Source: Planctomycetaceae bacterium
Lineage (GTDB): Bacteria > Planctomycetota > Planctomycetia > Pirellulales > Pirellulaceae
DNA: 64,000 nucleotides
Assembly (NCBI GenBank): GCA_002709225.1
Contig: PAQH01000096.1
Location: 1-64,000 of the forward strand
Reading direction: 5' to 3'
The translations under genes and the position numbers were made by a program. Position 1 is the stretch's first letter. Each line of letters begins with the position of its first letter. The notes beneath the pieces are model-generated. The model ran no database searches. It was not told the origin of the DNA and was given only the letters and a program-made list of their open reading frames with translations. Positions 27,737-36,365 of this stretch are shown here, piece after piece.

Positions 27737-30352
27737 GTGATGACAGAGAACCAGCCAACTTTGGGATCGCGAAAAATCGCCGCGGTGGTTGGTTTCGGTT
27801 TTGTCGCGTTGGCTTCCCTGGCGGTGCGATGGTTGGAGGAAAACCACGTCCATCACCGTTGGCACCAGGAAACGAGCTGGGTGGCGGTGGCGGCGGGATG
27901 TCTGCTAGCGATGGTGGTCGCCGTCCTGTTTGCCACGATCGGGATGCGGTTATTGAATCGTCCGATCGGTGTATTGATGGCAGCTGCTAGTGGTGGTCTG
28001 GCGATGGCGGCCAGTGGCCCGGTGCCCGGTATTCTGGTGGGGGCAGTGACTGGTGGCGTGGTAACCCTTGGCTACGGTCGGATGGCATTTTGGTGGGTAT
28101 GTCGCATTACCGGAATGGTCATGGCTGGCGTGCTAGCAGCGGTTTTACTGCATCGCTTTGGTGTGGCCTCCGGAGTTTTGTCCGAGTTTGCGGTCTGCTG
28201 TGGATTAGCACTGCTTGGGGTAGCGCAATTGTCTGTCGTGATGTATCGGTTTCGAGGGACTGATGATTCGGACCAGCACGCCCGGACACGGGCTGCCGAG
28301 ACGGTCCTGTGTCTCTTGTTAACCTTGCCATTTCTGCCATTGAGTTGGCTGGTGGGATGGCATGTTGACCGGAACTGGCACCTGCAAGAGCTCGTTTCCC
28401 AACGGTCCGGTGAGATTCGTTTCATTGTCCCGTACCGCTGGCAATGGGCACACGCCTGGGAAGGGCGTCCAGTCCGGCATGCCGATTTACAACAGGCGAC
28501 TGTTCGCGATTTGCGCATGATGTCTGAATTAAGTGTGCTGCGCGAGTTGCGTGTGACCGGGTATCGGGGGACGGACTCCCAGTTGCTGGGCGCGCTGCGT
28601 GAGGCGGCTGGTTTGCGGCGTTTGCGGTTGACTGGGGTTCCACGCCGCCGTGAGTCACTGGTGCCCGTATTGACACTACCCGGTTTGCAACGCTGCCAGG
28701 TGGATGACCTCAAGGGCCGCCGAGTGACCGCGATTGCCAACGCGACGAAGGTCCATTTTACAGGCGCATCCATTTCGGACGAGGATTTGTATTGGCTGCG
28801 GGCGGTTCCTGGGATTGAGACGTTGACGATTACCGATTGTCCGCGAGTCAGTGAGGCGGGGCTCGCGGCGATTGGTGAATTAGGCTTGCAGCGTTTGGAA
28901 TTAACGGGAGATTCTCTCACGGACCAAGATCTCCGACCGCTGGCGACCATGCCGCTGAAGTCTTTGAAGCTGAATTGCCCAGGAGTGACAGCACTCGGTT
29001 TGCGTCAATTTGCGCAGCTGCCGGACTTGCAGGTCCTGCAGATCGAGGACCTGAAAATCGATGCGGCCAAGTTGCGGGCGGTTAGTATTATTCCAATGAA
29101 ACGTCTTGTGTTGGGGGGCAAGATCGTAGAACCAGAGGCTCTGGAGCTACTGTGCACGATGAATCTGGAAACGTGTCACTTGTATCCCCCGCTGCGTCTG
29201 CCGGAGGTTGCGCCGCTCTGTCGAATCAAGGGTTTGCGAGGTCTGAGTTTTGTCAGCTCTCAATTCGACCTCCGGTTGATTTCCGGGTTGCGGACGCTGG
29301 GAAGGCAGTACCCAATCCACTTGGAGGTCGGAGTTGCCGAGGCGGATTGGCTGACACTGGCCACGGCAAGCGCTCTGTGTGGAGCATCATTTAGCGCTGA
29401 CAACCGATTGTCGTACGATGGGTCCGCGGTGGAAGGTAATTCGCAGATCTGTCTCTACCAGCCAGCGAACCGCTGGAAAACCCCCGGTATCAGAAAGCAA
29501 CCTGGTAATGTGGTTGAAGATAACACGTTGGTATTGGAAAAGGGGGCCGAGCAGCGGACCGAGGTCGCATGGACTGAGCGCGATATGGCTAGGTGGCGAG
29601 AGCAACTTCAGCCCGAACAACTTGCAGTGGGAATGCCGTTTGTCAACGAAGTCGGTATGCGACTGGTCCCAGTACCGGCGGGGCATTTTTTCATGGGGTT
29701 CGGCGACGGACAGGTGACTGTTGCAGAGCAGGTAGCCAGCCAGCGCCACCCGGTTAGGCTGACCCGCTCATTTTTCATGGGTGCGATGGAGGTGACACAG
29801 GAGCAATTTCAGCAAGTTACAGGTCGACAACGAGGTACTTTTCAGGGTTCGGAGTTGCCAGTTGAAACGGTGACCTGGCAGGAAGCGAATACCTTTTGCC
29901 AGCAGCTCAGCCAGCTTGCCGGTGAACGTGCTGCGGGGCGGCGATATCGGTTACCGACTGAAGCCGAATGGGAGTACGCCTGCCGCGCAGGATCCGATAC
30001 CGAGTACACCTTTGGAAACCGGCTGCAGGACCTAGACCACTACGCATGGCACGTGCTGAATGCCCAGGGTCGGACGCACCAGGTGGGTGGAAAGAGGCCC
30101 AATGCATGGGGCTTATTTGACATGCATGGAAATGTCTACGAATGGGTACAGGACTGGCACAGCGACGATTACTACAGCCAGTCGCCCATCACGGATCCAA
30201 CTGGCCCCAACGATGGCGTGGTGCGTGTGGCCCGTGGTGGCGGATGGGCTTTTGGCGGCTACCGCTGCGCCTTTCGGGCATTTGGAGGGAGCGGTCACTC
30301 CAGCAAGTTTCTGGGATTTCGAGTCGTCTGTGAAACGACCATTGCTCCCTGA
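27737..30352 (+). CDS. membrane LRR protein with C-terminal formylglycine-generating-enzyme/sulfatase-modifying-factor (FGE) domain
   Basis: N-terminal TM helices, LRR region (ISDEDLYWLRAVPGIETLTITDCPRVSEAGLAAI), then GMRLVPVPAGHFFMGFGDG..LPVETVTWQEANTFCQQLS..YRLPTEAEWEYACRAGSDTEYTFG..GLFDMHGNVYEWVQDWHSDDYY..VARGGGWAFGGYRCAFR. Confidence 0.88.
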   Translation: MMTENQPTLGSRKIAAVVGFGFVALASLAVRWLEENHVHHRWHQETSWVAVAAGCLLAMVVAVLFATIGMRLLNRPIGVLMAAASGGLAMAASGPVPGILVGAVTGGVVTLGYGRMAFWWVCRITGMVMAGVLAAVLLHRFGVASGVLSEFAVCCGLALLGVAQLSVVMYRFRGTDDSDQHARTRAAETVLCLLLTLPFLPLSWLVGWHVDRNWHLQELVSQRSGEIRFIVPYRWQWAHAWEGRPVRHADLQQATVRDLRMMSELSVLRELRVTGYRGTDSQLLGALREAAGLRRLRLTGVPRRRESLVPVLTLPGLQRCQVDDLKGRRVTAIANATKVHFTGASISDEDLYWLRAVPGIETLTITDCPRVSEAGLAAIGELGLQRLELTGDSLTDQDLRPLATMPLKSLKLNCPGVTALGLRQFAQLPDLQVLQIEDLKIDAAKLRAVSIIPMKRLVLGGKIVEPEALELLCTMNLETCHLYPPLRLPEVAPLCRIKGLRGLSFVSSQFDLRLISGLRTLGRQYPIHLEVGVAEADWLTLATASALCGASFSADNRLSYDGSAVEGNSQICLYQPANRWKTPGIRKQPGNVVEDNTLVLEKGAEQRTEVAWTERDMARWREQLQPEQLAVGMPFVNEVGMRLVPVPAGHFFMGFGDGQVTVAEQVASQRHPVRLTRSFFMGAMEVTQEQFQQVTGRQRGTFQGSELPVETVTWQEANTFCQQLSQLAGERAAGRRYRLPTEAEWEYACRAGSDTEYTFGNRLQDLDHYAWHVLNAQGRTHQVGGKRPNAWGLFDMHGNVYEWVQDWHSDDYYSQSPITDPTGPNDGVVRVARGGGWAFGGYRCAFRAFGGSGHSSKFLGFRVVCETTIAP

Positions 30353-30369
30353 GTGGTTGTGCCGGACCC

Positions 30370-31719
30370 TTACTCGGTCGTTTTTAGCGTTTTGACGACA
30401 AGGTCATTGAGTTGCTTGAGACCGAGTAGTCGATCGACCGGGTAATGCCCGACATGGTAGTGCACCACCTTTCCGGTTTGATCGAGTACGATCACCAGCG
30501 GCAGCTTGGCGCCCGCTTGTCGAGGGTCTCCCAGCTTCTTCAGAACTCCCTCGGTATCGTGCAGTACCGGGTAGCTGAGATTCATAAACGCGGTCAGCTT
30601 CTTGGCACTGAGTATTGCTGGCCGACGTGACGAGGTGGTTTGCAGGCGTTGGTTGACATTGATGCCGTAAACACCGATTCCTTTGCTCTTGTGTTTTCGG
30701 TAGAGGAAGTCGAGATAGGCAATTTGGCCGTACGGTTCCTCTAGCGGTTTGTCGCGGTAACGCCAGAAGTGCAGGATGGTGACACGGTTTTTCCAGGCTT
30801 GCTGGTCGAATGCGCGGCCCCGGCTATCCACCAGTGGAAAGCTCAGTAGGGGCTTGCCCATCGTTTTTTCCTGCAGTGCGTCGATGGCGCCGGCTCGTCC
30901 TTTTTGAATTTTCGTGTTGCGTTCCGCTTCTTTGAACACCGTTGCCAAGGCCGGTGCGTCGCTGATGGGCTTGGCAAGAGTCGGCAATTGCTTGCGGAGT
31001 AGGCCAAGTTGTTCCGCGCTCCAGACCATTCGGGTGTCCCGCGGCTGGCGTCGCAGTTGTTGGCGCAAACGGAAAAGGATTTCAAATCCACCGGTTGTCG
31101 CAGCCAGTTCTGTGGCGTTTAGCATCTTTGTCTGAGCCAATTCGTATTGCAGTTCGAATTGTTCCCCTTGCCCGATAAAGACGGTTTCGACAACTCGGGC
31201 TACCAAGGGAGATGATTTGTCTCGCCAAACGGTTCGCTTGTGGCCGTAACGGTTTTCAGCCCGGACGATCCAGGAATTGTGACTCGCGACACGCTGGCTG
31301 CCGGTGACTTTGAAGTTCAGTTTTCCCTCTTCCCAGTTGGTGTCACGATCAAGCGTGCGTTTCAAGAACAATAGCGGTGGTACGACCGGCACGATGCTTT
31401 TACCGGCGTCCCGCTGGTAGAGCAGGGCGGGCCATTGTTCTGGCTCGGCACCGGAGGGACCGCGGACCTGTATCCGCCCGAAGTGATCGGTCCAAAGCCA
31501 GTTGCCACGGCCTTCTTCGCTGAGTGTCCAGTACACCGTTGCACTTTCCGCTGTAACATCAACCAGCAGACAGTTGAGCTCAAATGTCTTGCGGGTGATG
31601 ACAGGATCACCTTTGTCAGCTTCAATTTTTCCCCGGAAGGTAAGGTGGGTACCGCTTTCCAGGGCGGTGGGAGCGGCCAGTGCCGCGGTGACTGCAAGTG
31701 TGAGCGTGTGTAAAAACAT
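30370..31719 (-). CDS. secreted TlpA/AhpC-TSA-like redoxin domain protein lacking an obvious CxxC
   Basis: ORF 30370..31794, likely ATG 31719 (MFLHTLTLAVTAALAAPTAL signal). C-terminal PLLSFPLVDSRGRAFDQQAWKNRVTILHFWRYRDKPLEEPYGQIAYLDFLYRKHKSKGIGVYGINVNQ. Confidence 0.75.
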   Translation of the reverse strand: MFLHTLTLAVTAALAAPTALESGTHLTFRGKIEADKGDPVITRKTFELNCLLVDVTAESATVYWTLSEEGRGNWLWTDHFGRIQVRGPSGAEPEQWPALLYQRDAGKSIVPVVPPLLFLKRTLDRDTNWEEGKLNFKVTGSQRVASHNSWIVRAENRYGHKRTVWRDKSSPLVARVVETVFIGQGEQFELQYELAQTKMLNATELAATTGGFEILFRLRQQLRRQPRDTRMVWSAEQLGLLRKQLPTLAKPISDAPALATVFKEAERNTKIQKGRAGAIDALQEKTMGKPLLSFPLVDSRGRAFDQQAWKNRVTILHFWRYRDKPLEEPYGQIAYLDFLYRKHKSKGIGVYGINVNQRLQTTSSRRPAILSAKKLTAFMNLSYPVLHDTEGVLKKLGDPRQAGAKLPLVIVLDQTGKVVHYHVGHYPVDRLLGLKQLNDLVVKTLKTTE

Positions 31720-32095
31720 CAGCGTTCCCGTGTCGATAAAGAGCCGGTGCGAGTTGAGACTGCCCAACGTGAACCGCCGGAATTGAGCCCGCATTCTAGT
31801 GTCGCTGGCGGATTCTGGCGAGTGCAGACCGCTGATCAGATGACACCAGGTCTCTAGGTAATTGGGAATCAGGGCTGTTTGCCATGGGGGTGTGCCGCTT
31901 CACCGCGATTGGCTGCCTGGTGCCCGAGAGGGGTCCGCAGCGCCAGGGGTACGCTATCTGCGCATCGGTTGGTGGGCTGCTGGCGGCCGTGATAGACTGT
32001 CGCTGGAGAGGTGATTTGTAGGCCGGTCGCGCGGACAAATACCGACCGCGACGTTATTAGATTAGCTCGAGACTTGAGTAGGGAAACCGAGCAGC

Positions 32096-32311
32096 ATGCA
32101 ATACGCACAGCAAATGTTCCTGGCGGGAGACCGGAGGGAGAGACGGTTGTTGACTGCCGCAGTGTGGGGGCTGTTGTTGGTAACAGCGTCCCTGGAACTG
32201 GCCGCCGCTGAGCCGCTGAAACCCGCCAGTGTGGAGTCAGCACAGCTCATTTTGAAGACCCGCAAGCGTGTTGAAACCAGCAAAGGAAGTGGTGATTATC
32301 GGGGCGGTTGA
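32096..32311 (+). other. 5' fragment (signal peptide and N-terminus) of the frameshifted isochorismatase-family gene
   Basis: MQYAQQMFLAGDRRERRLLTAAVWGLLLVTASLELAAAEPLKPASVESAQLILKTRKRVETSKGSGDYRGG* ; removing one G from GGGG at 32301-32304 continues as ...DYRAVEETLRWEGKRTAFVICDMW in the downstream ORF. Confidence 0.7.
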
Positions 32312-33038
32312 GGAGACGCTTCGTTGGGAGGGGAAGCGGACTGCATTTGTGATCTGTGACATGTGGTCGCAGCACTGGTGCAAGGGGGCGACTCGACGTG
32401 TTGCGGAAATGGCGCCACGAATAAATCTCGTCGTCACCGCGGCGCGGCAACGCGGCGTTTTGATCATTCATTGTCCGAGTGGTGGTATGAAGCACTATGA
32501 GAAGACTGGCATGCGTCGGCGTGCGCAACAGGCGCCTCCGGTGAAGACAAAGGTACTACTCAAGGGCTGGTGCCATTTGGATCCACAGCGCGAGGGGGGC
32601 TTGCCCATCGATGACAGCGATGGAGGATGCGATTGTCAGCCGCGTTGCCGTGGCGTGGTATTGAGACCACAGATCGATGCTATCAAGATTCACCCTGAAG
32701 ATGCGATTACCGATAGTGCGGAAGCCTATTATCTGATGCGTGTTCGCGGGATCACAAACGTTGTGGTTATGGGGGTGCACACAAATATGTGTGTGTTGGG
32801 TCGGCCTTTCGGAATTCGGCAGCTGGTTTACCAGGGGCAAAGTGTACTATTGCTGCGCGACCTGACAGACACGATGTACAATTCACGCAGCAAACCATTT
32901 GTGAATCACTTCCGCGGTACCGATCTGGTGGTCGAGCATATTGAGAAGTACTGGTGCCCCACGGTGACAAGTGCTTCTATTCTGGGGGGACAACCACTTC
33001 GGTTCAAAAACGATCCAGGGGTCCGGGCCCAGCGCTAA
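32268..33038 (+). CDS. isochorismatase-family cysteine hydrolase (main body; N-terminus lies in another frame at 32096-32305)
   Basis: TAFVICDMWSQHWCKGATRRVAEMAPRINLVVTAARQRGVLIIHCPSGGMKHYE, VVMGVHTNMCVLGRPFGIRQLVYQG (catalytic Cys region). Confidence 0.82.
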   Translation: MLKPAKEVVIIGAVEETLRWEGKRTAFVICDMWSQHWCKGATRRVAEMAPRINLVVTAARQRGVLIIHCPSGGMKHYEKTGMRRRAQQAPPVKTKVLLKGWCHLDPQREGGLPIDDSDGGCDCQPRCRGVVLRPQIDAIKIHPEDAITDSAEAYYLMRVRGITNVVVMGVHTNMCVLGRPFGIRQLVYQGQSVLLLRDLTDTMYNSRSKPFVNHFRGTDLVVEHIEKYWCPTVTSASILGGQPLRFKNDPGVRAQR

Positions 33039-33669
33039 GGCGGGATTGGATATCCGCCAGAATACGTTGTTCGAGCGCGATGTCACGTCCCAGTGGGATC
33101 CAGCCAAGTGTGGTGGAACCGTTTGCCGTAGGATCCTGGTCACCTCTGATCGAGCCATCGTGACGCATGGCTGACCCACCGGCTGTGCCACCTTCCGGTC
33201 GATCGACGTCTTCAAGTTCTTTTTGGACTACCACTTCGATCCGATATCCGGCATCAACGGGGAGCACGCGTACCAGGGCGCTGAGGCGGATTGACTGTAA
33301 GGTCGCTTGCCATGCGTCGAATCGGCTGGTGGAGTCCAAATGCCAAGGTTCGAGCAGGGTGGCAGCGGCTCGGGGTACGGTTTCGATACGACCTTCGGTG
33401 AGGATCTCGCCTGCCAACTTAACCTGTTCTTCACGTTCGATGTCAAAGTAGGTGTCGATGGAATCGACGAGTTGGTTCCAGAGCAGATCACGGTCTGTGA
33501 CACCCACAAAAAGGGGATTGTCCAACAATTGCAGCGACTGGCCAGTCTCGATTGGTGAGAGACCCTGGTGCAGTCCGCAGCCGCTGGCTCCCATCGCGAC
33601 AGTGGCTGCCAACGTCAGTAACTGGGACCCGCGCCGGGCAAACTTGAGGGAGGAACGCAGTGCCAACAT
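33004..33669 (-). CDS. hypothetical lipoprotein-like planctomycete protein
   Basis: ORF 33004..33954, likely ATG 33669 (MLALRSSLKFARRGSQLLTLAATVAMGASGCGLHQ; lipobox-like SGC). 3' end overlaps the convergent hydrolase by 35 bp. Confidence 0.68.
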   Translation of the reverse strand: MLALRSSLKFARRGSQLLTLAATVAMGASGCGLHQGLSPIETGQSLQLLDNPLFVGVTDRDLLWNQLVDSIDTYFDIEREEQVKLAGEILTEGRIETVPRAAATLLEPWHLDSTSRFDAWQATLQSIRLSALVRVLPVDAGYRIEVVVQKELEDVDRPEGGTAGGSAMRHDGSIRGDQDPTANGSTTLGWIPLGRDIALEQRILADIQSRLSAGPGPLDRF

Positions 33670-33793
33670 CGATCGCCAATTTGTGGAGCCAGTAAAAGTG
33701 GGAGGGTATTTCCATCGCGGTTGCGGAGTGTCCTCAAATCGGCGACCTGAGACAAGGTCAGCCGTGGGGAACTCCCGTTGAGCGGGAATGGAC

Positions 33794-34285
33794 CTAGGCG
33801 GGCGCGGCCGGCGGGTCGCCGAGACGGCGATAGGCGGCGACCGCGAGTTCGTCGCAGCGGTCATTTTCCGGGTGACCGCTGTGCCCCGCGACACGCGTGT
33901 AATGCACGTTATGCTGTGCAGAGAGCGCGTCGAGTTGCTGCCATAACTCGACATTCTTTACCGGTACCCATTTACGCGCCCCCTCACGCCGTTGCCAGTT
34001 ATTACTTTTCCATTTGGGCATCCACTCGCTGAGGCCCTTGCCGACATACACACTATCGGTGAAAAGTTCTACCTGACACCTTCGTTTGAGTGCTTGGAGC
34101 CCCTCGATGACCGCCATCAGCTCCATACGATTGTTGGTGGTTTCTACTTCGGCGCCGGAGCGTTCCTGCTCGTGCCCGGTGCGGAGATCTCTCAGGATAT
34201 AGGCCCAGCCGCCAGGTCCGGGGTTTCCACTACATGCCCCGTCGGTAAAGAGGTGAACCAGCCGCGGTTCATGGGAGTCGCTCAA
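33794..34285 (-). CDS. rnhA: ribonuclease HI
   Basis: [78 protein letters not shown]. Confidence 0.95.
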   Translation of the reverse strand: MSDSHEPRLVHLFTDGACSGNPGPGGWAYILRDLRTGHEQERSGAEVETTNNRMELMAVIEGLQALKRRCQVELFTDSVYVGKGLSEWMPKWKSNNWQRREGARKWVPVKNVELWQQLDALSAQHNVHYTRVAGHSGHPENDRCDELAVAAYRRLGDPPAAPA

Positions 34286-36135
34286 GTCACACTCTCCGCT
34301 GTTCCATCTTGCGAGGTGGGTTGCCTGGGAGTGGCCGCGGCAGGTAACGGGTGTTGTGGTGGACTTGCCAGCCCGCGCAACTGGAAGTTTCGACGTGTTG
34401 CTGACGGTGGGGTTGACGAACAGGTCCAGGGAACCGTTACCCAGAACGCGCTGCCTTGTCCCACTTCGCTTTCGAAATAGACGCTGCCGCCGAGCAATTT
34501 ACAGAGTTCTTTGACGATCGAGAGTCCGAGTCCAGTGCCGGAGAATTCTCTGGTGAGTCCGTCTGTGCCGAGTACGCTTTCACTTTGACGGAACTTGTCA
34601 AAAATGGTGGCCCGCTCTTCGCTCGCAATTCCGACTCCAGTGTCGGTGACGATAAGTTTCAGAAGGTCTCCTGGTTTGCGCTCAGCGGAAACGACAATAC
34701 GGCCACCTTCGGGAGTAAATTTAATTGCATTGGAAAGCAAGTTCGTCAGGATTTGTTGGATCTTTGCCTGGTCCTGAAACATCGGCTCCTGGTTTTCGAC
34801 GGTCTGCACATCGAGGTCGATATTTTTTTCCTCGGTGAGCAGTCGGACCATGTCGCATTGAGCGCGCACAACGACACCGATTTGAAATTCGCTCGGTTTA
34901 AGTTCCATCTTCCCGGCTTCGAGTTTTGCCAGGTCCAAGATGTCATTGATCATTTCTAGCAATACGCGTCCCGACGAGCGGATATTCTGCGCGTAGCGAC
35001 GTTGTTTGTCGTCGAGCGATTCGATGCCCTGGAGGACTTCCGAGAATCCGATGATGCTGTTGAGTGGGGTGCGCAGTTCGTGGCTCATGTTGGCCATGAA
35101 GTCATCTTTGAGCCGATTCATCTCGTACAGTCGCATATTGAGCTGAGCGAGCTCGTCCACTTTAGAGTCGAGCTCGTAATTGACTTGTTTGAGTTCACCC
35201 TGCGCATCGGTCATGTGACGTAGCATGCGGTTGAATGACTCCGCAAGCTCCTGGAATTCATCGTTCGTTTGGATTTCGGCGCGGGAGTGAAGTTGGCCGC
35301 TGCTAATGCCGTCGCTGACGTCTCGGAGGTGTTTGAGTGGTTTGACAATGACGTAGCGTACGACCACGTATAGCAGCACGTTGGCCACGAAAACGGTCAC
35401 GATGGCCAGCGTGATCATGATTGCCCGGGCTTTATTAATCGCCCCTTGTGTTTCGGTATAAGGGACAATCACTTTGATAACGTGAAAAGGCCGCGTTGCC
35501 CCACCAGTGGCAACACCTTCGGAAGCCGCGATCGCTCCTGTTTCCTGCAACGTCGAGTGGCAGTCCGTGCAGTTGCGACTCCAGTAGATCGGTTCGTAGT
35601 AATGGTATTCCGAGCGGTCGGGCGAGCGGCGTTGTTCGAACAGTCGCGAATTAGGCAGAATCTGGAGCCCTTCCGTTTGTGGTGGTTCTTCTTCGGTAAG
35701 GTCTTTTTCGTTCTCGAGCAGTTGTTTCTGATGCTGTTGTTCCAGGTCACGCAATATTTGCCATTCCTGCATGTCTTTCGTGGCGGGCACCTTGGCGTGT
35801 TCCAGTTGAGTGATCAAGGACTGGCTTTCTAGCTTCAGAATCTCATAGGTGAATACCTGACGTCCTTCAAATTCCGCGCTCAGTTGCTCGGTCCAGACAC
35901 GGGCTTCTGGGTTGGGGTCGGTTTCGAAGCTGATGAAGTGAGACCGCATCAGTAACATGACGACATGGTCGCTGGCTTTATTTCGGGTGGCTTCGATGAC
36001 CAGATTTTCTGCGACGCGGTTGACCCAGAAAAAAGCGGTGGCGATCAAGACGAGCAGGCAGAAACCAAAAAGCAGACGGCATTTTCGCTCGAGGTTTGTT
36101 TCCCCGAGAACGCGTTTGATCGATCGATAGCCCAT
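34282..36135 (-). CDS. membrane sensor histidine kinase: DUF3365/Tll0287-like sensor with CxxCH, HAMP, HisKA, HATPase
   Basis: TM near the N-terminus, [49 protein letters not shown] (HisKA), [55 protein letters not shown]. Overlaps rnhA by 4 bp. Confidence 0.92.
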   Translation of the reverse strand: MGYRSIKRVLGETNLERKCRLLFGFCLLVLIATAFFWVNRVAENLVIEATRNKASDHVVMLLMRSHFISFETDPNPEARVWTEQLSAEFEGRQVFTYEILKLESQSLITQLEHAKVPATKDMQEWQILRDLEQQHQKQLLENEKDLTEEEPPQTEGLQILPNSRLFEQRRSPDRSEYHYYEPIYWSRNCTDCHSTLQETGAIAASEGVATGGATRPFHVIKVIVPYTETQGAINKARAIMITLAIVTVFVANVLLYVVVRYVIVKPLKHLRDVSDGISSGQLHSRAEIQTNDEFQELAESFNRMLRHMTDAQGELKQVNYELDSKVDELAQLNMRLYEMNRLKDDFMANMSHELRTPLNSIIGFSEVLQGIESLDDKQRRYAQNIRSSGRVLLEMINDILDLAKLEAGKMELKPSEFQIGVVVRAQCDMVRLLTEEKNIDLDVQTVENQEPMFQDQAKIQQILTNLLSNAIKFTPEGGRIVVSAERKPGDLLKLIVTDTGVGIASEERATIFDKFRQSESVLGTDGLTREFSGTGLGLSIVKELCKLLGGSVYFESEVGQGSAFWVTVPWTCSSTPPSATRRNFQLRGLASPPQHPLPAAATPRQPTSQDGTAESVT

Positions 36136-36365
36136 TGCGTGCTGCCGAGACTCACGATACCGAACAGAGCTAGATTATTCTAAGAGCCCTGCTGGCTTCC
36201 GGCCAGTGCAATCTGTCGAACGCACTTGTGCGGGCCTTCCGGTAACGCGGCTACATGCCAATCGCCGCAGTTCGTACAATGAGCTAAGGCGTCGTGTTCT
36301 CGGGGGCCGCCTGGGGTGAGTTCTATGCGGGATGGGTGCCAGGAAATGTTGTTAGGCGGCCTAGA

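Noticed and set aside
28072-28950. Minus-strand ORF (292 aa) antisense to the LRR-FGE gene
   Set aside because: Ser/Arg/Thr-rich composition typical of antisense shadow ORFs; no domain.
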